64,000 bases of DNA from Cyprinodon diabolis (lineage: Eukaryota > Chordata > Actinopteri > Cyprinodontiformes > Cyprinodontidae). The notes under the pieces are model-generated. The model was not told the origin of the DNA. It was given only the letters and a program-made list of their open reading frames with translations, and ran no database searches. Each line of letters opens with the position of its first letter. The stretch's first letter is position 1. Location of the stretch: positions 26,584,603 to 26,648,602 of the forward strand of contig CM060076.1 of the NCBI GenBank assembly GCA_030533445.1. The letters run 5' to 3'. Shown piece by piece: positions 10,158 to 23,715 of the stretch. The position numbers and the translations under genes were made by a program.

Positions 10158-13100
10158 GTGATATAACATGTCCAGAAAAACAAAGCCTGACAGGACTTTT
10201 GCTTAATAGGCATGGACCAGATCCTCTTCTAAATTCGTACCAAACCTGCTTTCTAATTTCTTGTTGAATCTAATCCAGATAAAATCTTACAGTATATCAG
10301 GGATTATAACACAGAGAGTATCTTGTCTACTGGGTTTGCTACACAGAAAAGAAACATGTTGTTCATTGAAATGGCAGCAGTCTGGCCTTCTATCTATCCA
10401 TTAAAAAGAAATCCCATCCTAATGTTATCAATTTTGTTTTCTAACCTTTATTAGGAAGACCCTATAAATTTAGTTTTTTTTTTAATTATTATTATTATTT
10501 TTTATTAAAATGGTGTTGGGTATTATTTATTTTTCTTGAAACTGCTATCAACCTTTAATTTTTAGGTAACTGGCCATCCTGTAAAATGCATCAGAACTCT
10601 TATTATACATTTTAAGCAAACATGTAGTCTCTGTGGAGATGAGACAGCGCACAGAGCTGGTCAATGTAATACTGGGAATGTTCATTTTAATATTTCTGTT
10701 ACCCATTACATTGGATTATTGGCACATAGTGAAAATAACACTGCCACTAGATCTCTTTACCCACATACAGAGATACAGAGAGACATAAATCAATCAGCAT
10801 CTGAGTGCCTGTACTGTAATACTGCCCTAATGGATTTGATCAAAATCCATCATATTGTATAATTGACACCACCAGCACAGACATGATTTTAAAGTTTTAA
10901 GATTAAAGACTTTTGATGTCTTTCTATAGTAGACTTGACAACACTTTCTGTAATGAACACGTCTTTCTTTTCCAAGTAAATTACACAGTAAAATACACCA
11001 TAGGATTCATGTTTTCTCATATTCCATGCAGCCCCAATGTTTTACACTGTGGAATAGTCCAGGGTCACACAGAGGACCTTCCAGCTCTTTAAATCAATGA
11101 ATATGAGAGGCTGTGATTGTTGCAGCTGAGGCTCATGCTGTGACCCTCTTCCCGGTCGATAGACACCAGACTGATTAGAGGATGGGATAAACAGACAAAG
11201 CTTTGTGTATCTTACAAATCATAAAACAAAAGAGATTAAAAGCATGTATCTGGCTGTACTGGAACATGAAAAGGACAATTGTATTTGATCTTACTGCAAG
11301 ACAGCTTTCTATGAGAAAAGGACAATCTGCAAGGACGAGGCCATTTCGCTGTTGCACAGTTACTGCAAGTATTTTTTAATCACTATTCAGACATATGGGG
11401 AAAAAACAACTGCTTTGCATATGCAATGAAAAGGCCTGCTAGATTGAATGATAAAAGCCTGACAGTAGCTTTTTGTGTCTTCAGTGCAACTGCTTGGTAC
11501 TTGTTGCTGGGGTAGAGTAAGCTTTAGTTGGTTTGCCACACAGAGCTGGGGTGATAAAAGTCTTTCTTTCCTCTCCCAGATCCTGTTACATTCTCCAGAC
11601 ACAGAAGCTGCTCTGTTAAGCAGTCCTTGTTGCTGTAAGGTAAGACGGTAACAAAGGTGCAGTCTAACCTCTCCCCACACAGTCAGAGAAAAAGGATACC
11701 AGCAGCGTTTCAGGGGAAAGTTCTTGCCGTGACACCTCTGCACAGAATAAAGTCTATTTTTGAAAAGAAGTCAAGGATGACATCACTTGCTCCAATTTGG
11801 AAACCTTAGTTAAGAGTTTTTTCTCAATAATTCTGATTGTGTTCAAGAATTTCTTTAAAGAAAGGACAGTGAGATGAAAAATAACACGTACAAACTTTGT
11901 GTATAAGTATGGCTTTATAATAATAATGTACAGAACCTTTTGTGTAACATGGACCATTACACTGCTAATGGCAAGTCATGGTGTTGAACCTAAAGGAGGG
12001 AAACAATCACTCCTACATACCAAGCAAGCAATGTTTTAAACTACAGGTTTGACGTTGAAGAAAGGGGTAAATATACTCCACAAAAGACACAATGTACTTC
12101 TAATTTCTGCAGGATTTTATTAAAGGTTTTGCTTTGGTTTATGTATTAAAATAACATTACAGCAGGCATTATTATATCTGTGACTATTTACATGTTACAC
12201 AGCATACTTACAGAACAGCCTAAACAGGGACTGTGTGTAAAGCTACTTTTACTTTATAACATTAAATTAATACTGTCCCTACCAATTCATACACATTTTA
12301 ATAAATGAATAAATCATTTTCAATAGGCAATAGAATTACAATTTGCTAATTAATCATAATAAACATTTCCCTGAAAACATTTCCCTGAACCTTTTCTCAT
12401 TAACATACACTGTAATTTTAATTTACTAAAGACTTTCAAGAGATAAAAATTCCACATCCCATCCCAATTGCTTCCTGATAATATGTGTAACTATGATAGA
12501 AATGAAGGGATGGGTCTTTGATTAACAAATGTAAGGGTTTGTTGCGTATTTAAGAAGTCATCAAATAAAGGTCCCCTCTTGTAGAATAGGCCTTTTAATC
12601 AGCCTTAATGACGGCATAGGGAGGACCCATAGGCACTGCTTTGTCAAACGAAGGACTCCAATTTTTTTTCCAATTTGTTGTTTTACTAAGTGTACATATG
12701 TCTGCTCACTGTGTCGGACCTACTTCTGGAAAAATACTCAGTATGGGAATAATAGTGATCATTTCCTGCTATGGAACATATTTTTGCTGTTTGTCTGTCT
12801 CCATATAGCAAATAAAAGAATTACCAGGAGGTAGAAGTTCATGGGAGGTCAGGGACAATTGCCAAACACTGCAACGACCCCATAACACACTTTGTGATGC
12901 TCCAACAGAGGTTTAGGTGTTGCTCAAAGACACAAATAAAGACTTAAACTCCAGAGGAGCTCTGGAAGCAAGAGGATTGATAGAAAGGCAAACAAAACAA
13001 GCCTTTTCATCTGGAGCTCATGTCAGGTTCATCTGTGGGTAATAATGATGTCCAAGTCTAACAGCCTTCAACTCAGACACTGGACCCTTGAGCAGCACGA

Positions 13101-14787
13101 CATAAGCACTTCTGAAGCTTTCTGTTGACATGTCATAAGTCCAAACTCTCATCTGTTCTCGGTTGGTTGAGTGTGATGCTTTTCTGCAATTTGCATAAGT
13201 GAATGAATGCTAGAGCAGCTCTTAAGGGAGAAGATAGAGGAGCAGAATGTGAAAACAGAAGAATAAAAAGCTCTATTCTCTGGGTTCTTTTTTGTTTAAT
13301 TTGTTTACTAATTTAGGGTAGTTGTTTGTTGTTGTTGTTTTTTTTCTTTTAGATTTATTTCCAGTATCTTTTTTATTATTATTGGTCCTTGCCTTTAATC
13401 ATTATAATTCCCACTAGGTGATGCTTTATTAGATTACTTCCTCTGGTTGTACTTATTCTTGCACTCTGTTCAATGTGAATTTCCAGTTCTGTTACACCTG
13501 TAAAAATAATTATTTATATTGATTGTTGTCTTGTATTGTTTCAGTTGCATTCACGTCTACATTCATACTCTCGTTTGTAAGCCATGCCAGTTCTTTGTTC
13601 ATGCTATTTATTAACCCCACTCTTCGTCATTGCTCACCGTTCTGCGCCTTGCAGTATTTCTGCATTTTAGGGTTAACATTGCATGTTTTCTGCAAAATGA
13701 TTGTGTATTTCTTGTGGAAGGACTGAAGGTCTGTTGACCTATTTATAGACCAGTTCTGGTGCTCTTTAATTTAATATTTGTGATATACTGAATTCTCAAA
13801 AGGTGCACATCAGGAGACAGCGTGACAGTCTGAAATGAATATAGGTATTATGAAATCAATTCTCTATTCAGCTAAAGAATGAAGCAGGTAAGGACAATCA
13901 TCTGTAAAGTTTTTTTTTAGTAATGTGTTTGAAACTAATGAGGAAACACAAAATGTGTAAGAAACTTCAAAGAGGGAATTAAAGATTAAAGAGTGAATCA
14001 AGCTTTTATTGTTTTTTTTTTTCTAAATGATACTCTGCACTCTGGATACTTAAGCAATTTATGTCAAACTGTCTATAGACAGTGGGCTATAATCTAGAAA
14101 ACTAAGGAAATTTGTTTTTATTTTTCAAACATAAAAAAACTGTGTTCAATAATTTGTAGAATGTTATTTTAGATGGGAAAGACTGCTATGAAAATCGGTA
14201 CTTTATGAAAATAATGTAAATGTTGAGTTTGTTTTCATTCTAGCTCTTGGTTGACCCTTTCTGGGGCAAGTGACGGCAGGTAACCATTGGATAATTAAAT
14301 CTTTGAAGGGGCCGGCACAAAGAAGGTAACCATATTTTTTACAGTCTTTATGATTTTATTCAACTATAACAAATCTTTTAACATTCTTGAAAAAGGAAAA
14401 AAATTAAAAAATAACCTTAAGCATACCTTTATTTCCATGTAACTTTTAGCATGTACTGTATAACTCTGCATATTTTTCAGTCAAAGGACCCTAAATAGTG
14501 AAAAGAGTTGTTTTGAACAAAATATAATAAGGAAATTGAAAACTCGTCATGTCCTTTAGATATGCCATTTGACCACTATTACTGGCCCCCTGACTGATCA
14601 ACAGCCCATCAATGGGTGTCTGGCTAGCAAACTAATTAATCAGTCATAGATAAGTTAAAAATAATCAGTAGATTAAATTAGATTATCTTAATATCATGTG
14701 TAATGTCCATACAGTTTTTAATTATTCTTTCATCATAGAAACTTTTTTTTTTCTGTGGGGGTAAGTAGAGATGCACTTTAATTATGC
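10158..14787. other. plcb1 intron 3 sequence, no clear feature
   Basis: 4.6 kb of AT-rich DNA with homopolymer runs and short TTA/TTG tracts (for example near 13,320-13,375). Several ORFs (such as the minus-strand 118-codon frame at 11,387-11,743) show no motif. I looked for the next plcb1 exon on the minus strand and did not find it. Confidence 0.5.
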
Positions 14788-15090
14788 CTTTCTGCATGGA
14801 GTTTGCATGTTCTCACTAGGCATGCAAAGGTTCTCTCCGGGTACTCTGGCTTCCTCCCACAGTCCCAAAACATGACTTTTAGGTTAATTGGCTTCTCTAA
14901 ATTCCCCTTGAGTGTGAGTGTGTGCGTGAATGGCTGTTTGTCCTGTTTGTCTTTGTCTTCCCCTGCGATGGACTCGCGACTTGTCCGGGGTGTATCCCGC
15001 CTATCACCTGTAGACAGCTGGAGATAGGCACCAGCAACCCTCGCGACCCCAGCAGGGATGAGCGTGACGGAAAATGGATGAAGAGTATGG
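14788..15090 (+). repeat. SINE/RTE-tail repeat, copy 1
   Basis: Reads CTGCATGGAGTTTGCATGTT, CTTCCTCCCACAGTCCC, TTAGGTTAATTGGCTTCTC, GCGATGGACTCGCGAC and GGAGATAGGCACCAGCAACC, ending near GAAAATGGATGAAG. The same blocks occur in the same order in the copy at 45,226-45,556, which still has a tRNA-like B box at its start and a GGAT tail. Overlapping ORFs here are by-products of this repeat. Confidence 0.78.
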
Positions 15091-16340
15091 CTGCTGCTGC
15101 TGACACTGAAATTTCTGGTCTGAGCTCTTACACCAACCAAATCTGGTCCAGCTCCATCTACATGTGAAGGATTGAAGCTCTGCATGTATCAAAGCATGTC
15201 AATGTTGTTAGCAAAAACATTCTTGTAGCATTGTTTCTGAATGGTAAGCCATTGTTTTTAGTAGACTTGATGTGAAGTGCCTATTTAAGAGTTTTGAAAT
15301 AAGGCATTGAAATGGCCAGGGGTGCCACCTCCTATTTGAAAAGGAGCATACCCCTCCAAGCCGTGGCTCCGGATTTTGTTATCTATTTACTTTTTACACT
15401 TTTATATTATTAGGTTTATTTGTACAAATCCTCTTTAATCATTATACTTATAAAATACATGACTTTCATTACAGAATATCTGTTTACACTTACTCTGTTT
15501 CCATCCCTCGTCATCATGATCTGGATCTCTCCATTCCTCTCCTCCATCTGCACCTCTCTGTTTCACATTTTCCTTTGAAGTGATTAACTTGCCATGTCTG
15601 CCTGCATTAAATTTCCCAAAAGAACCCATTGAATAGGCGAATGGCAGGAATAAAAACCATACCGGGTATCTAGGTTTTAGTGGCCTCTCAAGTTAAATTA
15701 TTCCTTCCTGATGTCATTGCTGCTCTCCTCTATAGCAGCTCTCATCACTGAGCACATGTCTGTCTCCTTCACCCCGAGCCTGTGTTCTTCTCTGCTAAGT
15801 CATATGCTTAAATAAGCATAATCTAATAGCTTTAAATAAATTACACATCATGCTAATGCACTTTTTCAATATGGATAATATTGAAAAATTAATCATTTGG
15901 TATTAAGTGGCTGTTCCTACACTTCCATCTAATATTAGATTCCTGTATGTCCTAATTCTTTTTTCACTCTTCCTCTCACCTCTTTATGTTAAGGAATTTA
16001 AAGAAAATAAGCCATATTAAAACAATTAATTTTTTTGTATTAAACAGTTCCATCTTTTTTGAACATCATTTAATAATTAGAAACTGCATCTGATCAGACT
16101 CATCGCTAAACAACTGCACTGCAATGTTATACCGAAACATATAAATTAAGTTTATCACTCAGTAGTTATATAACATATTTGTTTTATTTGTTGTTTATTT
16201 GTTTTATTTGTTATATTTGTCCAGTTAAATAAAGGATTACTTCCTATTCAGCTAAATAACAACAAAGTTCCTCTTTTTTTATATACATGATCTGTAAAAT
16301 TGGTAAATACTGATCAGTACACAGTTGCAACAGTTATTAG
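15091..16340. other. plcb1 intron 3 sequence; short TTTATTTG repeat
   Basis: No gene recognised. The only ordered structure is an imperfect tandem of ATTTGTTTT/ATTTGTTG units at about 16,177-16,220. Confidence 0.5.
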
Positions 16341-17014
16341 TAGGGATGCTCGATATTGCCCTTTTTTGCCGATATTCGATATGCCGACATTCCAAATGCT
16401 GAATTTTCGATTCCGATATAAGCCGATACCCGATATAAACTAATTTCACATCATGCCAGTCACAAAATTTAAGCATAACCTACATTTACTGTGATTCCCC
16501 ATTACACACTGTATATTCCAGAAATAATTACTATTGTAGAGAATAAAAAGAGTATTTCAACTTCAGGAAAACGCTAAATTTGACATTTATTTTCAAAACT
16601 GTCTCAAACAACATTTTGGAGTATGCTCTTCCTGAAATTAACCTGACAATGAATATTCAAACAAGAAATAAATCTCTTTCTTCACAAATAGGAAAAAAGT
16701 GTATCTCACCAGTACAGTTGTATTGCACAGAATTGAATGTAAACACAAATGAAGTCCAGTGTAGGATCGCTGTTGAAGGACGAAGTCTTGGTTCCCCCAC
16801 ACATGACAAGGACCTCACATTCGTTGCAGATCACAAACTTCAAGTCATTTGAAATGTTAAAAAAGTTCCACACCGCAGACATTTTTCGTTACAAGCAGTT
16901 TAGCTTCGCTGCTGCTACACATTTTGTCGCGTGTTGGCAAGAACACTCGCCTCAACATATTTCGCAAAATCTAGGCATTATATTATCGGCTTTTAATTAT
17001 CGATAACTAATAAC
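16341..17014 (-). mobile_element. hAT-type DNA transposon remnant
   Basis: The left end reads TAGGGATGCTCGATATTG followed by repeated CCGATAT/TCGATAT motifs. The right part has TATCGGCTTTTAATTATCGA. GATA/TCGATA-rich subterminal DNA with a TAGGGATG end is typical of fish hAT elements. The interior encodes a BED finger on the minus strand (separate entry), so most of the transposase has been lost by internal deletion. A clean right terminal repeat and 8-bp target duplication were not found. A second end-like sequence, TAGAGATGTCCGATAATATT, starts at 17,015 and may belong to another copy. Confidence 0.7.
16706..16882 (-). pseudogene. BED zinc-finger exon of hAT transposase (fragment)
   Basis: A 58-codon minus-strand frame starting MSAVWNFFNISND, then CNEC (first metal-binding pair) and GGTKTSSFN. 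The order VWNFF...CxxC...GGTKTS is that of the N-terminal BED finger of hAT (ZBED-like) transposases, which binds transposon ends. The HxxxxH half is not where expected, so the finger is damaged or the exon stops early. The frame reaches a stop at CTGTACTGGTGAGA, where GTGAGA could be a splice donor. No catalytic domain follows. Confidence 0.72.
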
Positions 17015-19150
17015 TAGAGATGTCCGATAATATTGACTAAATATTATCGTAAACTTAACTAGTTGTAGCTTAAGCTACCATAAATATTTACAACCCCAGA
17101 CTGACATACCTTACCTACAGTATTTCAACCATTTTGAAAATCCCTTTTTTTCCTCCCTCTGACATCTTTATGCTCCTATTATTTTTCTGTTGTGTGTTTC
17201 CTTAGAGGGGACTTGGAGCAGTGGTGGGGTTCATAATCAGTGATATGCCTTTGTTATTGATCACATCATTTACATATGCACAAACAGTGGCGGCTGCCTA
17301 CTTATAGTGTTATCGTAACCTTGGAGAAAACATAGAAACTGGAATAGACCAAGTCTGCATATCTACAAAACTCTATATTTGTATCCCTTCTAATGTCTGT
17401 CACTGTTTTAATATAGAGTAAATGTAACTATAAGCACCCATTTCAATAAGCTAATGTGGAAAAAAACAACCCTAGTTTTAAAGTGATATTTAAAGGCCAA
17501 GCATTTAAAAGGTAAACATTAAAAAATTGTGCAGTATACCTCTAGCTGACATCCGTTTCTAACCTCGCATTATCTCAGCTCAACAGAAGCCTTTGACCTT
17601 CTGCCGAGCTCGAACACAAAGAAAACTCTTCAGGCCTTTGCCTTGAATCTTTCAAAATGCCTTCATGTTCAACAACCTCTTCAGAAGTCTTCATTCTCTT
17701 CTTTCTTCTCTTCCTCTCATCAACTCCTCAGACGCTGTGTCTCATTGGTGCTTCCATTACAATGCGCAGGGTGCACAACCGCTCCATCTACTAGTAATGG
17801 ATTTCAAATGCTTTGACAATGATACATGTCACATGGTCATGCCTTCTGCCTTGGCAATATCTCTCTGTAAGCTGTTTAGAAATGCATGAATCTGCTCATT
17901 CGCTCCAACTCCCCATACACAAAGTGCTTACTGCTCATACCCCCACTCACCTCAGCTGTCATGCACAGTTAACCTGGTAAAGCTGTTGCTCTCATCCAGT
18001 CTCAACCTAAAGATGACAACATCCAAAAGCTTTTTGCACCTCTTTTCATTTTGGGGTGGTATGCATGTTAAAGTTTTTTTTTCATACCTTTTTAGCAACA
18101 AATATAGGAGGAAATGTCAATACCTTTTTTTTCTAATTATTCACAAAATAAATCATCAATTTTATTTCAATTAAACCACCAGCAGAGTAGCGCTTTCTCC
18201 TGATAAACACCTGGAGCCCCTTGAGAAATATCAGTCATTACACCCACTTAAACCTAATGCAGTCTCCTCTTGCAGAGAAGACAGTGTGATTCATGGTCAG
18301 GTTGACACACACGCACCCATAAAATTCATTTTCTGTGCAAGAATAGCGAAGATTAGTATCATCCAAAAATGTCAGTGCACCCTGTTACAAATGTGCCGTG
18401 TTCCTAGAGACATTAGAAAAGTTTTAATCTCCATCACCATTCGTATCACTGTCATTTGCGCCCGTTGTAGAGATGTATGCGAAAGCCTTAAAATAAATGG
18501 TTGTTATGGAGACTATGCAATTTAAAAATGCAATTCTTTTCTGTAGTTTGGATATCTTTTTATGTGCATTAACCTCCTATTCACAGACAAGATAAACTGA
18601 GTTTCTGATCCAGCGTAGTTTTCCAAAGTTTCCTTTGTTTTATATTAACGTTTTTCTATAAATATTTCCTGACCTATGAAGATCAATCCATATATGCCTA
18701 ATCAAATTTTATGTTCTCTTGTACTATTTCTAATAAGCAAAAAATAAATAATAAATAAATAGCCATATTTTCCCCTTAAGGAAGTCACAGCTTACTTATT
18801 AAACATTTATATATACCCTCAATAGCGTTTAATATGAATAATGATAATTTTTCAGTTATATGAACGCCAATTATTTTATACGTGTCACCAGTAATCCTGC
18901 TGAACACAATTATCATTTAACAGATTGTTACCACATCAGAATATATGTAGTCAAGGGGCTTCACTCAAATAAACAAAAAAAAACCACAAAAAAAAACTGT
19001 GCGATTATAATATTACAGTAAAGGATTAATCTATTTTAAGACTAAACATTTTAAATGGTGCTCATATGTTTCACTTTAAATAGCAGTCAAGTGCAATATA
19101 AAATTACAAAGACATAGCAAGTAGCAGAAATGTGTGAGATTTTATCTTAC
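17015..19150. other. plcb1 intron 3, next to exon 3; no clear feature
   Basis: Starts with a hAT-like end (TAGAGATGTCCGATAATATT) and is otherwise AT-rich unique-looking sequence. The donor GTAAGATAA of exon 3 lies at its right end on the minus strand. Confidence 0.5.
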
Positions 19151-19219
19151 CTTTGGTGTTTTAGTACACTTTCCATTTCGGGCATCTTTTATATACGCAA
19201 TATCCAGCAGGTCTGTATC
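19151..19219 (-). CDS. plcb1: plcb1 exon 3 (23 codons)
   Basis: Read on the minus strand this exon encodes DTDLLDIAYIKDARNGKCTK plus TPK. It aligns without gaps to the segment that follows the WTDQNK exon in vertebrate phospholipase C beta 1 ([23 protein letters not shown] in human, from memory). It lies in the N-terminal pleckstrin-homology domain of the enzyme, which hydrolyses PIP2 downstream of Gq-coupled receptors at the membrane. The acceptor is TTTTCAG after a long pyrimidine run, the donor is G|GTAAGA, and both ends are phase 0. The 69-nt length means skipping would keep the frame. No later exon was found in the 19 kb to the left. PLCB2 and PLCB3 fit less well here. Confidence 0.93.
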
Positions 19220-22200
19220 CTGAAAAGGAGCAATAAAAGAAAAAAAAACAAAAAGACAGATTAATACTTGGGAATACCAATTTGTTTTTGTTTTTTTTAA
19301 CAGTTTAAGAGCAGTTTCAGAGAAGAAAAAAATATTATATTCATTAAAAATACTAAGATCCAGCATGACTCCTAAAATCATCATAAGCGTGTCTTGTTTG
19401 TGTGTAGATGAGTAAAGCTGTCAAATGTGTTTCACAAACATAGCTTGAAAATCCTAAAACATCCAACCATAATAGGGTAAAGAGTCTCTGCTTGGCACAG
19501 TCAGCCTTTACTTGAGTCACATTTGTCCTTAAATATGCCACAAAAGCAAGGCTATAACACAGTTACCAAACTTTAAAAACTGCCTGGATAATCAAAGATA
19601 AATATCAGTGACAATCTAAAAAAAATTTAATTATCTCCCGTCATACTTGCATTGTTGTATTTGATGCCTTTTCTGATTTCTAAATAAACAAAGCATAAGC
19701 ATTACAAAATAGACAGATTTCAACTGTCCAGACAGCTGTTGGTACCTTGCATCAGTAAATCAGTCTGAGTTATTTTAACCATCATCTTTAAAAGAGACGC
19801 AGGGCATGAGGTGGAAAATTAACTATAGTCAACCATGAGTTCCCTTAGCATTATCTGAGGAGACAAGTGCCAACAGGGGCTTGACTCTATTTCTAGCCAC
19901 AACACGGTTATCTGATCAACTCTGTGTGTGGGTGGAAAATTGCACTTGACCGAACTTCCTTATCTGTTAATACATATATAGAGTGAAGGTTTCAATCAGC
20001 ACATAATTTATAATGTGTATGTAATTTCCACATGTAAGTTTTTCAACCTGAAGGAAATGAGAAACACAAACATGAAAATAAATAAAGGCATAATATTTCC
20101 CCCATCTTTTTACCCATTCAAATATTGCATTTAAATAAACAGAAACAATACTGAATAACTAGATACATATTTTCAATCTACATAAAAAATATATAAAAAG
20201 ACAAAACATCACAGAGAAAAAGTTTCAAGTTCGCTACTTTTTAACTTTTTATAGCCTATGTAGCATCAATTAGTCTGTCCCTGTTTGTCTAGAAAGAGCC
20301 TTTGAGTCAAAGGTTAACACCTATACTGGGCCTGCCTTTCAAGTCTCTTTAGAGGGGTGAAGCTCCACATGGGTTCTTGGTGCAACTGTGGAGCTTCAGG
20401 AAGTATCTTGCTGACATAGCTCTTTTTTTGTGGCCTCTAGTCCTGTAGACTTAACACAGCTTTAATCTGGTTAAACGTCATCTGTTAAGCTATAAAGTAG
20501 ACTTCTAAAGGAAATGCAGCTTGTTAGAAAGTCCTTGAGTGGATAATGGCTAAAATATTCTATGCACCACTTGCAGGATATCAGGGTTTAGTGTTTGATA
20601 ACGGCTGTAAACCTCTACTAACTGTACTGATGTCAGAAACTAAATTTGAATGAATTTTCAGCTGGTTAATTGAAACTATTTTTCAAAACTAGTTGCTTAA
20701 ACATTTTTTTCCTGTAAGATGAGTTTCTTTTAACTTCTTTAGACATATGTTCTTCATTTCTTTCATCAAAGTCATCTCCTTATTCATCATTGTCCCTCTG
20801 CTCTCCTCATGTTCTCAGAGTTGCATTCATCTCTCGGGGGCCTTTCTGTGTGTAACAAAAAACAGTGAGCGCGGCTCCAAAGCCTATTAAGAACCACGGC
20901 ACATCCAGGAAGCGAGCAGCGGCCAGCAGGGAGAGAAACAACAGAAATTAATGAACGTGCTTAACCTGCACTGGCCTCAGGCTCTGTTTTCCATGCTGCT
21001 TTGTGTATGCACCGGTATGCAGCATTTGTAACAAGCTTCCTCCTAAAATGAAACACATTAAAAGTGCCAAGACCATTTCACCTGATTTGAGACAGAATGC
21101 TCCTTCTTGTCAGACACTTTGTGTATTTACAAACAGCTGGTGTAAGAAGTTTACATACACATGCAAGGCTTCCTCTACATTGATCTTTGCACAGCAAAAT
21201 GAAAGCTGTCACACCTTCAGGATTAACACTGTAGCTCTTGTTGTTGTTCAATATGTTAATGCAACATAAAGATTATTATATATGTGTGCAGATATGCACA
21301 CTTATAATAACAAGAATTTAAAATGAAATTAAGTATCATGTAATATTAAAATTTGGCAACACCTCTAGTTCCTGCCTATCTTGGTGTGAAGCAAGCCTTT
21401 GTGTTGGAAAACTAGAAAAGAAAGTCTAACACTGTTGCCAAATTGTTTTAAAACTACTTACCACCGCAATATTCCAAAATTCAGTTAAATTCAAAACTAC
21501 TTTATTACTTTATTAATTGCAAAGTGATGGTAACTCATATGTTTTCTTACATATCAAAGTTGATTTCAGATGATGCAGACTAACAATAAGCTTCTGAAAT
21601 GGCCCTTTTCTAAATACTATTAAAAAAAATTGTGATCTATGCTAAAATGTGGAAGCAGGTAACCACCTAAATTAAATTAGCTAAATTTTTGACAGCTACA
21701 ATGGTCAAATGAGCAGCCAGATTTAAATTAAGTTTGAAGGTAATTGCAAAGCACTCACTCAACGTCCCTAATGGATATTTAAACAAATTGTACTGGGTTA
21801 TAAGTAGATATTTGAGCTCGCATATCCAGTTTTAAACTTAAACCTTAGCATACAACGCCAATAGTCCATTTCAATACCAGGATTGCTATGAAACTCATTC
21901 TCATAGAGATACAGAAAGTTTTCATCGACACTTTTATGTTAGACTGGAAGGTTTGATTGTTCATTATTCTTTTCCTGGATGGCTCAGAACTTTACATATT
22001 AGGAAGTTTGATGCAAATAATTTGCATCTGAGCAAAAACTATAACAAGCTGCTTGTAAAAAAAATCTTGTCTGGAAATCAAATGTTATCATGTAAGCCTG
22101 ATAGTTTAATAAGAGGCCTTTCGGGTCACACGTTTTTGCAGCTTTACTTGTACAGGTGGTACAGGCACTAAGCAATGGGACAAATAATGGTATATAATGT

Positions 22201-23143
22201 AAATAAAAGATAGAACAGAAGGGAAAAATCTAAATAAAGTAGGGAGGAAGACATCCATAGGTCAGCTTGCTCATTTGCCAGCAGCAAGCTTCACAGCCTG
22301 TGGGTTGAAAATGTACTCCACAGGGTTCAAAAGCTCTGCTAAGTAAAGAAACAGACAAGACACAACGGCAGTGAGGGCAGGGGGAGGAAAAGGTGAAAAG
22401 AGAGAAAATTACCGGTTAGATCTCTGATCCTGAGACAGTGTAGTAAGAAATATACGCTGCCGTCTCACTGGGTGTTCTAACACAGTAAATCAATTTGCAT
22501 TGTTTTAATTTAAATTAAAATAAGTCTCTAATTGTACACATGGAATTATAAAAAATGTTATTATCCCTTCTGTAATGAATTTCTATAATTTTAATTCAGT
22601 CATTAGCTGGTGAAAACACATTTCATACAAAACTAAAATAACAATGATGAGGTACCCTTAGTGCCCTGACCTCATCCCAAGGACCATAGAAATAGTGTGT
22701 ACATGAATTAGAACCACAGGGTTTTAGGGTTTCTGGGGTTTTGCTGTTTTGTCAGGTGGGATTGATCTTCCTGTCAGAGAGGATCTTTGTTGATGTCTGG
22801 ACCGATCCGTGTTGCTGCACACATGAGAACATTTCCCTAACAAGATCCCTAGCGTGTATGTGAGGAGGATCATCAATCCTGCAAAAGACCTAAACCAGGA
22901 ATATGCTTCTTGTTGAAAATTGTCTTCTTGTGAATCTCAATCTTAATGTGGCCTCTGTTATTGTTCCAGAGAACCAGTGAACCCCAGTTCATCTATGATA
23001 TCAATGGAAAAGGTCTTACCTGTGTGTAGCAGTTCTCAGGCTTCATCCTCTGCCTGTTTTTTTTAAGCGCAACATCTCTTCAACTACCAACACTTTCTGA
23101 TCTCACTCTCATGGACCTCTGGGGTACAATCTGCAAAGCCAGC

Positions 23144-23468
23144 TTAACCCTGTAATGCCAAATGTATCATATTTGATACATACGGTTTCTGAAATGTTTT
23201 GCGTCTGACACCTTTTGCATAATTTAATGGTAAAAAACTTTGCTCAAAATCCTATTGTACAAAATCAGATATACCTGATAACAGAGGGCAGAAGACTACA
23301 CAAAACATAATCTTGACTTATCACATAGAAATAAATTATTAATATCAAAAATGTATTTCTGTTTTTTTCTTTTTACATATTTTGTTAAAAGGCCAAATAA
23401 GGACTTCAAACCAAAAAAAAGTAATTTTCTGTTTTGTTTTATTCTTGCATCGGGCTTTAAAGGGTTAA
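23144..23468 (+). mobile_element. piggyBac-type MITE, copy A
   Basis: Flanked by TTAA at 23,144-23,147 and 23,465-23,468. The 317-bp core starts CCCTGTAATGCC and ends GGGCTTTAAAGGG, so the ends are inverted CCCT(G/T)TAA...GCC-type repeats. TTAA target duplication with CCC...GGG ends is the piggyBac signature. A near-palindrome TGTATCATATTTGATACA lies near the left end. It has no coding capacity. The same family is present at 45,665-45,951. Confidence 0.85.
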
Positions 23469-23715
23469 TCAAACCCCAATAGAGCCATAGTACCTCCACT
23501 TTATCTCTCAAGTAAGCAAATTAATCAGTCAGTTGTCATAAACCATCTGTATTCTGATTAATCTGCTTTCTCTCCTCAGATCAACAAGAAAGTTCTACTG
23601 ACTTCCTGACTTCTCTGCTTCCAGGTTTTTGTCACTTTTGTACATAAAATATTAAAACTCACTGGTTCTCTGTGTGATTTTGCATGTGGGTCTAAAACAA
23701 CAAACCAACATGACA
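23469..23715 (+). repeat. Possible 3' end of another Ty3/gypsy LTR
   Basis: Ends TTTTGCATGTGGGTCTAAAA ... CCAACATGACA, resembling the U5 ends of the two sushi-type elements here (TTCTGCATGTGGGCTAAGAA ... CCATCATGACA in element 1). It is preceded by AT-rich sequence with AAATATTAAA in place of a clear AATAAA. No TG start or target duplication was found. If real, the LTR would extend left across the piggyBac MITE. Confidence 0.45.

Noticed and set aside
14778..15192. Overlapping ORFs on both strands (up to 135 codons)
   Set aside because: They are translations of the SINE/RTE-tail repeat; the same peptides recur at 45,264-45,560.
19142..19384. Taking the whole 80-codon minus-strand ORF as a gene
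   Set aside because: Only 19,151-19,219 matches plcb1; the rest is intron read-through past the acceptor.
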